A stretch of 64,000 nucleotides of DNA from Turritopsis dohrnii (Eukaryota > Cnidaria > Hydrozoa > Anthoathecata > Oceaniidae): assembly GCA_027922465.2 (NCBI GenBank), contig BQMF02000603.1, positions 153,398 to 217,397 of the forward strand, given 5' to 3'. The stretch's first letter is position 1; the number at the start of each line of letters is the position of its first letter. Under the pieces are notes generated by a model. That model was not told where the DNA came from. It saw nothing but the letters and a program-made list of their open reading frames with translations, and did not search any database. Positions 32,170-44,525 of the stretch are shown here, in pieces. The position numbers and the translations under genes were made by a program.

Positions 32170-32194
32170 AATATTTTTACAAGGTAAAAATATT
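32170..32194. repeat. Perfect 11-bp hairpin near the 3' side of Helitron 2
   Basis: AATATTTTTAC, a 3-base loop, and its exact complement. It lies about 100 bp past the decayed C-terminus of the leftward Helitron gene. Helitrons end in a short hairpin followed by CTRR, but no CTRR follows at the expected distance, so the link is weak. Confidence 0.4.
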
Positions 32195-32279
32195 CATAAT
32201 ACCTGTTGGTAGACTACATTTCTAGTGTAGCATCTCTCTCTAACACAGCCTTGCTGCAAAGTTCTACAAACCTTTACTT

Positions 32280-35200
32280 TCACCGCTTCAAAGCGCCGTG
32301 TTCGTGAAAATGCAACCTACAGTTGACCGTGACTGAAGCAAGGTATTTGCATGTAAATACCAATCCGTTCAAAAGTCTGACCTTGACTTTTGTATATGTT
32401 TATCGCATAGGACACACGGAGAGGAAATTGTGTACGCTTCAGCTGAAACGGAAGGTTGGTATCGTTGGGACACAATGTTACTCTAGCACTTCTCAATCAA
32501 GGATATTCTCTCGGAGATTACGGATGACTAATCGGGTGCCGTTGCATAAACCGTCCTTCAATGATAAATTTTGCAGCAGCATCACTATACTGTTGACTTT
32601 CAAGTTCAACCGGTGTGGAGGCATTCCAGAAGGAGTAAGCGAATTGATGAACTCTATCGGATACAGGTCAATCTCTTCTTGCTCATCAGAAACAACAGAA
32701 TCGACGCTATAGTATGTGGCTGTTTCACCAGGCATTCCCTGAAGAATCCGTTCATTAATTACTAAAGCCTCATCATTGGTTGGTGTCAGAATTACACGAC
32801 TCGACATATCCTCCAGCATCACTAAAAATAGAATGGACGATATCATTATTTACGTGCACAACACATTAGTGCGGAACGTCGATGGAGTCTTTAAATGGCT
32901 CATCCACTTTTTTCGTTATCGTTCTACTTCCTAATTCAAGTAGGAATTCTGCAAATCCCCTTTCTCCAGGTGCAGATCTCATGTTGACATTTAGATGAAA
33001 GATTTGCACTATTGGCCACAAGACAGAGCTCTTGATGCATGCATCCACTATCTGAGCTGGTCTGCCTCTTTTCACTACTGGAAGAGTCTGTCTAAAGTCA
33101 CCACCTAAAAGAACAACCTTTCCAGCAAAAGGCACATCACTGTTACAGATATCTCTGAACATTCTATCAATAGCCTCAAGTGCATGCTTAGGAATCATAC
33201 TTGCTTCATCAAATATCAAAATATGCTGACTACGTAATAAATCGGCATGCCTACTGTTAGGCTTGACATTGCATGTTGAATTGTCCAATACAGGAACAGG
33301 TAATTTAAAAAGAGAATGGACTGTCTTACCATTTTGTAACAGTGTTGCTGCAATTCCAGTCCATGCACACGTACTTACTGATAGGTTTCTTATAATAACC
33401 TCGGGAATGATGTATTTGTACGTGATAGTTTTACCTGTTCCAACGGGTCCATAAAAGAAGAAAAGTTTAGCATTATTATTGTCATTTGTTGCCACTGCAT
33501 CTAGGACTGCATCAGCAACAGCAAGTTGGTCAGCATTCAACGTGTTCCTCATGCTGATGGCCTCTTCCCTCATTTCGTCAGCAATAGTTTGTTCAAAAGC
33601 AGGTAAATCAAAGTCAGTGACAACCCTACCAATTTGCTGCAGGACTTCCTGAATTTTTCCAAGAGCTGACTGCTCTGCTTGTACTTCCGACTGGTGTCTC
33701 AAAAAATCTTCAATCATGTGAGAACGGAATCTTTCCCACAACGCAGCTGGATTGGTTGGCTCTCCATGGATCAGAATGAAAGAGAACGCTTTGCGAATTT
33801 TAGAGGGAGTTGCTGAATCGGCAAGTTCTGCCATGGTTCGTATCCACAAAGTGTCGTCATCCAATAGTCCAAGTGCAATACACCCTTCCCTAAAAGATCT
33901 ATATAAAATCCCATTAACAGTTCTAAGGTATTCAAAGGAAGTCGCACCAGGAACATGTAACAACAGCACACGTAAGAAATACCTTTCACCCTGCTGAATG
34001 CTAGCATTGTACATTCTACTTACAATTTTTTCTGCTCCACGCTGACGTGTCACCCACTTATGTTGTCGTGTTTCAAACACGTAACAGTGGGGGATATCAG
34101 GATATAAATATTGACATGCCTGTTCGTCAACACAATTCAATTCTGACCAAGCAGTTAACTTGGTGTGCTTTTGTCCTCTTTCCAGTGCTGCTTGTTCCTG
34201 TCCTTCTCTGAAAAATATCTGTTGTTCATTCGGAAGGTGAACAGGAAGTAGAATAGCATGACTTTGAGTGTGCATTGGATGAGAGCATAAACGCCACACA
34301 GCTTCTGGAACAGATAATACCTCGCATCTAAAAAGTTTTGATTTCGTCGCGATCAATACGCTCAATGATTTCAATATGAGCAGTATCGTGTCCTTTGTAA
34401 ATGTATTTGTACAAGTACTTGACGCTCTTAATGGAAATGCAGGCCTCAAGGTTTATATGCGCATTGTACTTTTTGGTGGGAAAAGGGTTGTACAGGACGA
34501 TCCATCTGTTGTCAAGATCCATATTCCGAATTTGAACAGTTCTTCCATCATCCGGTCGGTGATATAAAGGATAACCATCCACATTTAAAACAGTTCCATT
34601 GTTGAACTGCTTTGGAAAATTTTTGCTGGACTTACCATCTTGCATACACGGTGAAGACACATTCAAATGGCCACATGGACCATGGACCATGCAAGATTTG
34701 ATGATTTCGTAAAGTTCTGGTTGTTGGTCCCGATTTTGAATTTGTGCTGATATCAATGAATCAATGTCATCAACATTGCACAACTAAAATTCATTGCCGA
34801 GATGCAACAGCATGTGCACATGAGGTAGCCCCCTTTTCTGAAATTCTATAACATCCACCTGTGCTACAGATACACCTAGAACAGAATCTTTTATGATATC
34901 ATTTTTAAGAGCTTCCAACTTCAATTTGAATACTCGTGTAACCAGATCTGGCCTATCTGATGCAGTTTGGCCAGGCAAAATATTTTGAACAATTTCAGAC
35001 CATTTAGGATTGCATGTAAAAGTTAAAAATGAATCCGGTTTACCTTTTTTCGAAACTAATGCCATAGCTTCTAGGTACAATTGGTGCATATTTCTTGGTG
35101 AACCTGAAAAGGTAGATGGCAATACAACGATTTTACCCGCACCAAGGTTTCGTTCATGGGCAGCTTCCTCCAAATAGTCCATCAAGCCTGTGTAGCTATC

Positions 35201-36916
35201 CGCCCGTAGTTGTTCTTGGTTCCTGCGCATGAAGTCGAGTCTCGCTCCCTCCACTTTGATATAGCTGTCAACAACAAACTGTTGAAATAGTTTTCCAGCT
35301 AAATGTAAAGCAGAAAATTCAAGTCTAATGGCAATACGATAAATGTAATACTGCAATTGTGTAATTTTATTCCGACTTTCAGTTGCATGCTGTTGTGCGT
35401 GATTCATGTTCGTACTCCATCCAGGATCACCTCTAGGAAAAATTATTGGATACATCATGGAGTCAATGTTTGTTGACATGAAAGAAATATTTCGCAAGGG
35501 CTGATCTCTTGGATCTACCAGCAGGAGGTGCACCATCGTTACCTACAAAAACTGCTGCGACTTCTTCGTGATGTGGAGCATTGTATCTCCTCCTGTCTTT
35601 ACCTTCACGCATACACATACCCACTGACGAGGTAGGTCTATTTTCTAAGAGCGCCTTTTCTTCTTCTTCTTGTTCAACCTGAGCCAAGTTACGATTTGCT
35701 GCGTCATAAGGTAAAACTCTATTAATGACCGTTTGTATTTGCTCCATCAAGTCTCTGTTGCAATCCGCATTGGAAGGGTTTTGCATACGCATGTCAATCG
35801 AATTAGCAGCTTCGATAATATACAGTTGGCTAAACATAGGCACTTGGTTTTCATTAGCATGCAGTGCTCCATACCAATTTAGCAGTTGTCCACATATCCT
35901 AAAACATGGAGGCCCTTTTCCTGGGGGCGGACGTAGATTAGCTGACAGAGAAGCAAAACTAAATACGTTATTATAAACTCTAATACACTTACGGAAATGT
36001 TTACCCAGTGCAGAATCATTAAGTAAAAGATTCCTTAACTCAGGCGGATAATCTAATAAATTTGTAAGTTGTACCTTTCCATTTGTGCAACAATTAAAAT
36101 TAGTTTGACTGTCGAATTTGACTGCTCTACAATGTTCACATAAAACCTTAAATTCACCTAAAGAATGAATGTCAGGTAAATTATTGTTTTCGATATCAAT
36201 CCGTGCAGCATTTAAAAACCAAGCCCTGCGCATTCGTCTGTTTCGGACATATGCTCTTTGGTGTTGTTGAGCATTACCTGTACGTCAAGCAGCAGCTTGT
36301 TCTGGTTGCTCATTTTCTCTAAGCAATTGTTGACGTTGAGCTTGTTCTTCAAGTCGAGCAGCTACTTGATTAGGTTGCTCGTTATCTCTTCGCGTCTGTT
36401 GTCGGTGAGCTTGCACTTCAAGTCGAGCAGCTACTTGTTCAGGTTGCTCGTTATCTCATAACCGCTGTCGTTGAGCTTGCACTTCAATTCGAGCAGCTAC
36501 TTGTTCAGGTTGCTCGTTATCTCATGACGACCGCTGTCGGTGAGCTTGCACGTCAAGTCGAGCAGCAACTTGCTCAGGTTGTTTGTTAACTCTTAACAAC
36601 TGCAGTCGGTGAGCTTGTGATAGGAGTCGAGCAGCAACTTGTTCCGGTTGCTCATTAGCCCGTCACTGTCTTTGAAGTCGTGCATCCCTCTCCCTTCTCC
36701 ATTGGCACGAATCTCACTTTGATTTGCACGGTATCTCCTTTGTCGTTCAGCATTTCTAATGTGACAACGTCATTGAGGGTCATCAGCAGGGGGTTGTTGT
36801 TGTTGTTGCTGTGCATCAACTACATTTCTATCAAATTGTGATCTAGGCAATGCAAACCTTTGAGGGATTCTTACATTGCTGACTCCCTGATTTCTTTCGC
36901 AGTTCACATCTACCAT
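32280..36916 (-). pseudogene. Second Helitron Rep-helicase, decayed
   Basis: A leftward gene from an ATG at 36916, with fragments in order. A Gln/Arg-rich N-terminus contains repeats (see 36270-36665). Next is a zinc-finger region with CEHCRAVKF (36233-35463). The Rep domain follows with FTCNPKW and the HUH motif RGLPHVHMLL (35536-34784). The tyrosine region YLYKYIYKGHD lies at about 34400. The PIF1-like helicase (about 34330-32866) has Walker A GPVGTGKT, Walker B IFDEASMI, and GGDFRQTLPVV. C-terminal helicase motifs run to about 32280. Breaks include stops in the N-terminal repeats, a frame change near 35520, a stop at about 34783, a frame change near 32850, and a TAG (32317-32319) inside the final helicase motif FSHGQL..VAFSR. 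The gene is inactive. It differs from the Helitron at 15-21 kb in its HUH form (HVH against HSH) and lacks an adjacent OTU gene. Confidence 0.85.
36270..36665 (-). repeat. 63-bp tandem repeat encoding a 21-residue Helitron N-terminal repeat
   Basis: About six units read leftward as DNEQPEQVAARLEVQAHRQ-like peptides. The Glu-Gln-Pro-x-Gln-Val-Ala-Ala-Arg core is conserved from unit to unit. At least two units begin with a stop codon in place of the usual Arg. Lys/Arg/Gln-rich repeats at the N-terminus are common in Helitron proteins. Confidence 0.75.
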
Positions 36917-37347
36917 TTTGCGTGACTTACAAACAAACAAACAAACAAACAGACGGAGAATCGCCTATTAACATAAGTTCTAGAGATATTGTTCAAATAA
37001 CTTCACATCTAATTGAAGAGGCAATGCAATGGATCCCCTGATTTAATGAACTTAGAATTATCGGTTACTACCTCATATATCACATTCACTACCATTTAAA
37101 AATCAAAAAGTTGAAGGTAAGCCGATTTTCAATCATCAATAGCCTACTGACGACTATTTTAGGGGACGTTCTTAGACTGTTTGTTCCCTTACCTTCTGTG
37201 AATTATCCCATTTAAGGTAAACACCCCAAAAAGCCAACAAGATTAAGTAATGAGTAAGAAAAGAGACTTTCGTCGCTGATTAAATTGATTGCTGAATGGC
37301 AAGTTCCTATGGGGAAAGACGACTTGCGGGAGCTTGTGCAGTCATAC

Positions 37348-37991
37348 CGTCTTCGTGTCTAATACGGACAGCCTTTGTAATTACCGACATCAAAATGTAA
37401 ACAAACATTCTTGTCACGAAAATAGACATGCATTCTTGCCAAGTTCACCATGTATAACTGAATAAAATGTTTTATGAAACAGAACAATCCAATAGAGAGC
37501 AATTAGCAGCAACACTTGAAGAATAATGGACGGTGAAAATCATAATGGCCTATATTTCAATACTCAGTAAAAAAGTGTCCTCCCCCACTGTTATTGACAT
37601 ACAGAAACTTTATTTATTTGATTTAATTTATGATAATTAACTTTCTAAAAGCATGATCTAAAAACATTTTCATTCCTCAATTCATTTTTAAACATAAATT
37701 TTCGACCTGTCGATATTTCACGGACATATAAAAGAGCTCATAAAAATACGCAGGATTCTCAAGAGAGCGCAGTCTACTTTAAATCTTTAAAGTTTACAAA
37801 AGTAAATTCTAAAAGTCATATTGGTAATTTTCTCTCGTTCAAATAAATTTAATTATCTCTGAAGTTTGTTTTATTACAGTTTGGTTGACAGTACGGGATG
37901 TGACTTGTTTTTAATTTACAGACGGTTGGAATTATGTTTTGTCGATGTCCGCAATTACAAAGGCTGTCCGTAATTAGACATGAAGACGGTA
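37348..37991. repeat. 644-bp MITE with about 47-bp inverted ends beside TA
   Basis: The left end ACCGTCTTCGTGTCTAATAC and onward through GGACAGCCTTTGTAATTACC pairs with the right end at about 37942-37991 with a few mismatches. Both sides are bounded by TA, as for Tc1/mariner/pogo-type elements. A partial copy of the same end lies at 49785-49854. No coding sequence lies inside. Confidence 0.75.
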
Positions 37992-40090
37992 TTTGAAAAA
38001 AGTTAAGGTAAAGAAATTTACTGGAGTTTTAACTGACCCCCCACCCCCAACACGTCATGTTTTATGAGAAAGTACATAAATTGCAGCAAAATCTGTTTAA
38101 CATAGAACTCAATAATGTAAAGTTTTTGGGAAAAAATAATAAAATTTTAGTGTCAAAAAGCAACTTTTTTCTAGTACAGGGCTGGATTATTTGTTATGAC
38201 TGCGTTTAATAATTATTTAATTATTTAATTATTGAATTAACAATAGGTCATTAGACAATTGACACCTCACCTGATGTTTGGAACGGAAATTTAAAAGCTG
38301 TTTTTACAAATGAATATACCAAATTTCAAAATAATTTTTACATGAATGGAAAGCCATTTTCAAGTTCTTTTGGCTTTGGGTTGAAGAATGAAAACGTGTT
38401 TTTTGAAAAAATCAGGAAAATGTCTTGGAAAAATGCAATTAAAGGTCGATTAACACGCAACATGCTCATTTTTTCAAAGCACTTGATAATGTAACTATGT
38501 AACGAAAAACTTCGTTGAAAAAGATATATGTTTTTAATGTCTTTTAAAATAATGTATTCATTCAAATATTTTATTAATTTTATTTTTTCGCTGAGACCCC
38601 CAAATTGATATTTAAAAACATAAAAATTTAATCAATTTTCTAAAACCTCAACATTTGATGTAAACAGATACTCTAACCCCCGGTTTGTGGCAAAATATCA
38701 GATATTGTTAGGGCCAATATTTGGGCTGAGAACTTCCGATATGAAAATTTTGTTATAGAACTTTGGACACTTCTTTGTGAAAGGTTAATCTTGCTCCTGT
38801 GCAAGTTTCAATGGTCTTGGTGTAAAATTTTAATATTTTTTCCCAAAAATTTATTTATAATATTGTGCTATTTGTGCTCTTGAAGATGCAAAAAAAATTA
38901 TTTTAAAATAATTTATTTTGACTTAGTAACCATAAAAAATGTTCGAACTGCCAAATCAGTTGACATAGACTTTAGTTACCGAAGTACCTCTATTTCAGCT
39001 TCTATTCAATGTGTATTGTTTAAATAACATAAATTGTATTGTTTCCTTGGTAGTAGGGATAGAGGGTCACATTTTAGAAAAATTTTGTGCACGTATACAC
39101 TAAATGAAGGACCTCTATAGCTCCTAATGTTACCTTAAGGGAAGAAATTTTGGCAAATTTTAGCCTCGATTCGCTAAAGTCGCTCCAGACCTCAAATTGT
39201 TTGTGACGAAATAAGTAGGTATAGTCAAAGTTGGCCATAATAATGTTATATACAAGAAACATTAATTCAGCATAATAAGCTATCTTCCAAGTATTTTTTA
39301 CAAACTTGGTTTAAAATTCTTACTCTCCATCAGCAGTTTCCATAATAAAGCCAAGCTAACGTTGGGAAACATGTTTAAGATCTTGCGATGGAGTACCGCG
39401 ATGATGAAATGTTTATTATTTTCTCGGTTTTTCAGAAGAAAATGTTTTTTAAATTGTGCATGTTTTTACACAAGGCAGTGGTGAAGAAAAAATGAAGAAA
39501 TTTAATAAACAGTGTCTTCTGAAAGTAATTTATAATACCAGGGCTGGAAATATAACCTGGCTTTCACTGGCAGTAAATAATTTCTTACTTGCCTATTACG
39601 TCACAAGTTTTAAGAGATTTGGAGCGAGTTTTTAAAAATCATTCGAAGAAGAGAAGCAGCGAGCATGTAATGGCGGCCAGAATTTCATGAAATAAATTTG
39701 TTATTTAGAGGGGCAACGAAACGAAAGCAAATGTTAATAATTATGTTTTAGGGTTTGTTTAATGGATTATGTCTGATTAGTAAAATATCATTTTGGACGC
39801 AGGAATCCCTTTAACATTTTCAAATAAGCACAAGGTATACAGTTTGTTTTGTTTACGTATAAATAAAGAGGAAGTTACTTGCAACTTACCTACTCATAAA
39901 TTCCCGATAATTTTTTTGATTAATGTCATTCCCCAAAAATTTCCATTTCATTATTTATGTATATAAGTTACGACAGAGATCTCTCCTATATAAACATTTT
40001 ATTATAATAACAGTAATAATAATAGAAATAAAATTCCCACAATATCCGCCAAATTTCTGCCCGCCAAAATCTCCTTTCTAAAGTTAATGA
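37992..40090. other. AT-rich stretch without recognisable genes
   Basis: No open frame here resembles a protein family. A CAGGGCTGGAAAT sequence at 39540, like one end of some hAT elements, has no partner end. Confidence 0.4.
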
Positions 40091-40096
40091 TTAAAA

Positions 40097-41420
40097 TTGG
40101 GATTATTGAAACTAATATTTAACCACCAACCACCTAGACTGTATGGTCTCGCCAAAGTACACAAGAATGACACTCCTCTCAGACCAGTGTTATCAATGCC
40201 CGGTTCCCCTTATCATAAAATAGCTTTGCAAGTTTCGGAATGGTTATCAGTTGTTAAAGAGTGCAACATAAACACTTCTTCGAAGCAGATCATCTTTATA
40301 CACAAACGTCCCTGTGAAAGAAGCCATTGATGATTGTACTAACCTTTTATTTTCTGGCAGATATAAAACGCCACCTGTAGAGAAGGAAACTTTTCGACAA
40401 CTTTTAACTGTTTGTAGTTCCAATGTAGTCATGCAAACAAATGATGGATTCCACCGTCAAATTGATGGGCTTGCTATAGGCAGTCCTCCTGCACCACAAA
40501 TCGCAAATGGTTGGCTGAGTAAATTTGATTAAAAAATCAAACATAATGCAAATTGTTGAGAAATATTTTAAGAACTCAGATAGATATAAAACTTGCTGAA
40601 ATCAACGATCTCCACCCATCATTATAATTTACTATAGAAAGAGAAAGTAATAATACATAAGCCTTCTTGGATATGTTAATAACACGGACAGGAAACACAT
40701 TACAATCTACTTGGTAACAAAAGAAAACTGGCATTGGTCTGACCATGAATTTCCACAGTCTAGCTCCACTAAGATACAAGAAATCAATTGTGTCAGGATT
40801 TATTCACCAAATTTTCAGGTATTGTAGTAATTGTAGTAATTTTGATGAAAGTTTAGTGTGTGAAAGGAAAATATTACTCAACAACCAGTATCCACAAAGG
40901 TTTTTCGAACCCATTATCAAACGAACCCTGGAAAATATAATAACGAAACAAAATGACAACGATAAGAATGAAGAAGAAGAGAAAGAAGAGGATAAAGAGG
41001 AGAAAATGGTTTTCGTTCAATACCGTGGTCGAATGTCTGAGAAGTTTGAAAACACATTAAAGAGAATGAATGCACCATGTGAAATTATTTTTACTTTGAA
41101 AAAGGTGAAAACTGTATTGCCGTCCCTGAAACCAAAAGCTGATATATCGTTGAAAAGCAAAGTTGTATATAAAATTGATTGTCTGTGCTGTAATGCATGC
41201 TATGTCGGCCAAACAAGTCGTCATTCACTTTGCCGGAATCAGGAACATCGACGAAAGGAGTAGCCCTGTGGTATTGCATTTTATTACGTGTGATAGCAGT
41301 ATCAGTTTTGAAAACTTTCAGATAATTGCATCAACATATAGATCATTGACGTATTTTATGACCCTAGAAGCTCTATGGAACAGTGAAAACAAACCATCAA
41401 TTAATAGTAAAGACGAATAA
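40097..41420 (+). pseudogene. Penelope-like retroelement: reverse transcriptase and GIY-YIG endonuclease fragments
   Basis: Rightward fragments of a Penelope-like polyprotein. 40097-40330 carries PRLYGLAKVHKNDTPLRPV, a conserved early RT block. 40314-40532 carries HRQIDGLAIGSPPAPQIAN, the RT block that normally precedes the catalytic aspartates. 40745-41263 holds the connector, with an acidic Glu/Lys run, and the start of the GIY-YIG domain (VVYKIDCLCCNACYVGQTSR). 41163-41420 holds its C-terminus, ending TYRSLTYFMTLEALW. Two frame changes and a gap of about 200 bp that appears to have lost the YxDD region show the copy is dead. The GIY-YIG nuclease supplies target nicking in this retroelement class. 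Confidence 0.8.
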
Positions 41421-41521
41421 ATTGGGATAGTTGTTGATATTAAGTTGTGTGTCTGACTTCTTGTATATATTTTAATCTACCATTTTTTAACTATTTATAA
41501 CTGTTTTACTGATTTTACTTT

Positions 41522-41562
41522 TAGCCTGATGATGATAAAAAATTATCGAAATATATCAGGAA
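41522..41562 (+). other. Hammerhead-ribozyme-like hairpin after the Penelope-like element
   Basis: CTGATGA at about 41526, a hairpin GATAA-AAAA-TTATC, then GAAA is the order of a hammerhead core (CUGANGA, stem II, GAAA). One extra base between CTGATGA and the stem departs from the consensus, and stem I is weak. Hammerhead motifs are known in Penelope-like elements. I regard this as a candidate relic only. Confidence 0.3.
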
Positions 41563-41619
41563 AATATAATTGTTTGTCTTCTAATCTTATGTATGATTTA
41601 TTTGATTCATCATTTACAG

Positions 41620-44339
41620 CTATTTCCAAACAACAACTTGCCAGGGTTAGATTGGGTCGACCGTTTTGTACGGGACAACCAACTAACTATACACAAAGCT
41701 GACAATTTCAAACTCGCATGTGGTAGGCTGACAATGGATGATGTTAATAAATATTTTCAAAACCTGAAAAAAGAATTACAAGATGTTCTGCCACAGAACA
41801 TTTGGTATTTTGATGAGATATACTTTACTGACGATCTGGGAAGGAAAAAGGTTAGTTTGCACATGTAATTTTAATTCCCTTAACAAAATCCATTTTTTAT
41901 GACTACTTTGGAAAAGGCCGCAGTAACACTTTGCAAAGAGCTTTCATTATCGATATCCACCATAAAAGCAGAAAAAATTGTTTTTATGCTTTTTATTGAA
42001 TTAAAAAAATTGTTAAGGAAGGGTATCCCCTGCAAGGGTTGAGGGAAAAATCAATTCAAAAAAAGTGTACGAGATTGAAAGATTTATGAGATTTTTCTTG
42101 GGATTGTGATTTACAAGATTTTTTGGAGATTTATGAAATTTTGACGGGATTTTTTTTGGTAAAACCAACCCTAAAAGCACAAAAGTATACCATGGTTTCA
42201 TTTCACTTGTTAATGAAACAAAATTATTTTCGTCTCACAATTTGCTTTTTTCAGTAAGTGGCAGTTTGTTGAAAATTTGCACAAGCTCTGTGCGGCATTT
42301 AGTTCTTGCCATTTTTTATATATTCAGGTGATTGTTTCAAGAAGGCGGAAGCGTGTGGAGAAACGTATCCCACATTCCAAACAGGCATTCTCAGTAATGT
42401 TTTGTGGCAATCCGCTCGGGGAGTATATTCCACCAATGGTAGTGTACAAGGCAAAATGCATTTGGAGTGGATGGAAGAGGAATGGGCCTAAAGGTAATAA
42501 ATTTCATTATCAACTACCACAATTTATTTTTCGGTGTCTCCAGAAAAAACTATAAAGCATATGTTCACTAATGAGAATGATTGAAAATTGCTTTTGACAT
42601 AAAGCCTGTCACTCCTTTTAGGTGATATCTACTCTATGAGCTCCAATGGTTTACAGACCTTGCATTACCCAAGTTAAAATCGCAAACTGGCAAGATGGTG
42701 ATAATTGGAGACAACCAAGTTTTGGCGTTCGAGCTTGGAGGACTGAATACCGCAAACAAGAATCAAGACGCAAATTCCAAAAAACTCATTTCCATCAATT
42801 TTAAGATCAGTAATGCTGAAGATTGAGCAGAGGCTAGACAATGCACTAAAATCAGGTAAATCATTATTAGTCGCCGTTGATTGAAACTGCATTCTGTTCT
42901 ATTCTATATGATGTAAATGATCAGCAATCACTCAATATTCTTCTGCCTCTACTCTTACTCATATCACATTTTTCTAGAATTTGAAACATGTGGAATACAT
43001 CCATTTAACAGGGAAAAGATCGCTACTAAAGTTCCCTCTGCAACGGAAGTGTTAGACGGGCTAGATGCCAATCTATTTAGAGGTTCTGTCCTGGAATTCC
43101 TAGAAAAAAACAGACCATGTACAGAAAAAAGTAAATATTTTTTGTTTTCTTAAATATTTTCGTGTTTTATGTGATATTTTTGAGTAATTACTAAACACGG
43201 CCAAAAGTTATTTTCTATTTTCTGCTAGTAATCATACCATTGCTGTTTTCAGGCAAACAAAAGCGAGGCAAGAAATGTGATCCGGGCTGTAATGCCGTTG
43301 TGTTATTGGCAGATGGTAATGATGCTGATAATGATGAAGTCGATAGTGGTGAAGATATGCACGATGATGATAATGATGACGCGAACAATGAAATTGACGA
43401 GTCAATATGTTTCAAATGTAAAAACAAAATCGGTATGGTTACTATTATGTTTTAAAGATTCGTTTTCTTTTCTAATTTTCCTTCTAATTACAAGAATTTT
43501 TTAAAACGCTAAAATATAAGATGTTCTGAACATTCTCATGTTCTAAATTGTTAGCTTTTTTATGTTTTTTTTATAATAACTTCATTCTAAGAATAAGAAT
43601 AGAAGTTTTATCTTATTATAATAATCCGCACTGTGTGTCACACTTTTATTTAAGAGAGTGATATATTTCGTTTGAATTTACAGTCATCGTCCTCTTATGT
43701 GCGCGTAAAACCACGTAGAGGCGAGAAACACTTTTTTCACGATCATTCCAAAAGCATGTGGCATAATTTGACGTCAGTTTTTTATGATCACGGGGAATCA
43801 TTGCATTGCATCCCCAATCGCACGCAATTGGGGAAATGGGTTTTTGGGGAAATATCTCGAGAACCAGGGTGATGGGGTGACGCATCATTTGGGCCTAAAT
43901 TTTATTTGGTACTGCGGATATGACGTCATTGAAATCTTTGATCAGCGATATCTCTCTAACGGTTGGTCGTAGCGAAATGATCCCATACATTTTTTTTTGT
44001 CAGTTTTTCGAGTTCTACAACATGGTTACATTTTCGGTTTCCAATTCCTAAATTGAAATTTTCATCACGGGGATTGCTCACGCAAAAGGCGATTTTGACC
44101 CATCCTTTTCGAAGTTAAGTTCGATAAAAAGTTTTTACCCGGGATACTAGTATTAAAAATATTCAGTCAATTTAGGAAGAGTATCTTGAAAACTGCATAA
44201 AAGAAATGCGAGCATTTCATTTAAGCAAATTACATAGTTTTAATATTTATCTTTCAGGTGGATAGGATGTGACCAATGGTATCATCTGCAGTGCAGTGGG
44301 AGAGAATACAGGAAAACAAAATATTATAAAATAAACTAG
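41620..44339 (+). pseudogene. Multi-exon pogo/Tigger-like DDE transposase with PHD-like C-terminus
   Basis: Exons can be followed by GT-AG borders: 41620-41850, 42328-42493, 42622-about 42860, 42978-43130, 43253-43432 and 44258-44339. Exon 1 has WVDRFVRDNQL and YFDEIYF, the first catalytic Asp region. Exon 2 has GEYIPPMVVYKAK, typical of the DDE_1 (pogo/CENP-B) core. Exon 3 has KMVIIGDN, the second Asp region, but a deletion or frame change precedes it and a stop follows. Exon 4 has CGIHPFNREKI, the usual post-core motif. Exon 5 is Asp-rich and ends with CFKCKNKIG, and exon 6 has WIGCDQWYHLQCSG; together these look like a PHD finger, though the junction is one base out of phase. The upstream CENP-B-type DNA-binding region is not found. 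Confidence 0.65.
43605..43760 (-). repeat. Dispersed repeat, copy B
   Basis: Reverse-complement relative of 1850-2027; it lies in the last intron of the pogo-like gene. The match includes the Lys/Arg-coding-looking block around CGTAAAACCACGTAGAGG and the terminal ATCTTATTATAATAATCCGC. Confidence 0.6.
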
Positions 44340-44525
44340 TAACCCGTGTAAAAATTTTTTACAGGTTTTATTTTAATCGATATGAACTGAACAGAGAGAA
44401 AGGCTTAGTATAATGAATTTTAGTATGATAAAGTTCCTCAATTGTTTGGAATGTATAATGTTTAGAATGTAGTATCCCGTGTAGAACAGTGTGTAGAACA
44501 CGGGTTTTAATTCATCAAAAATAAA

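Noticed and set aside
31955..32200. Defined 3' terminus of the second Helitron
   Set aside because: A perfect hairpin exists at 32170-32194, but no CTRR follows at the expected distance on the minus strand.
39540..39560. hAT-type terminal sequence CAGGGCTGGAAAT
   Set aside because: No inverted partner end; a similar CAGGGCTGGATTA near 38176 is in the same orientation.
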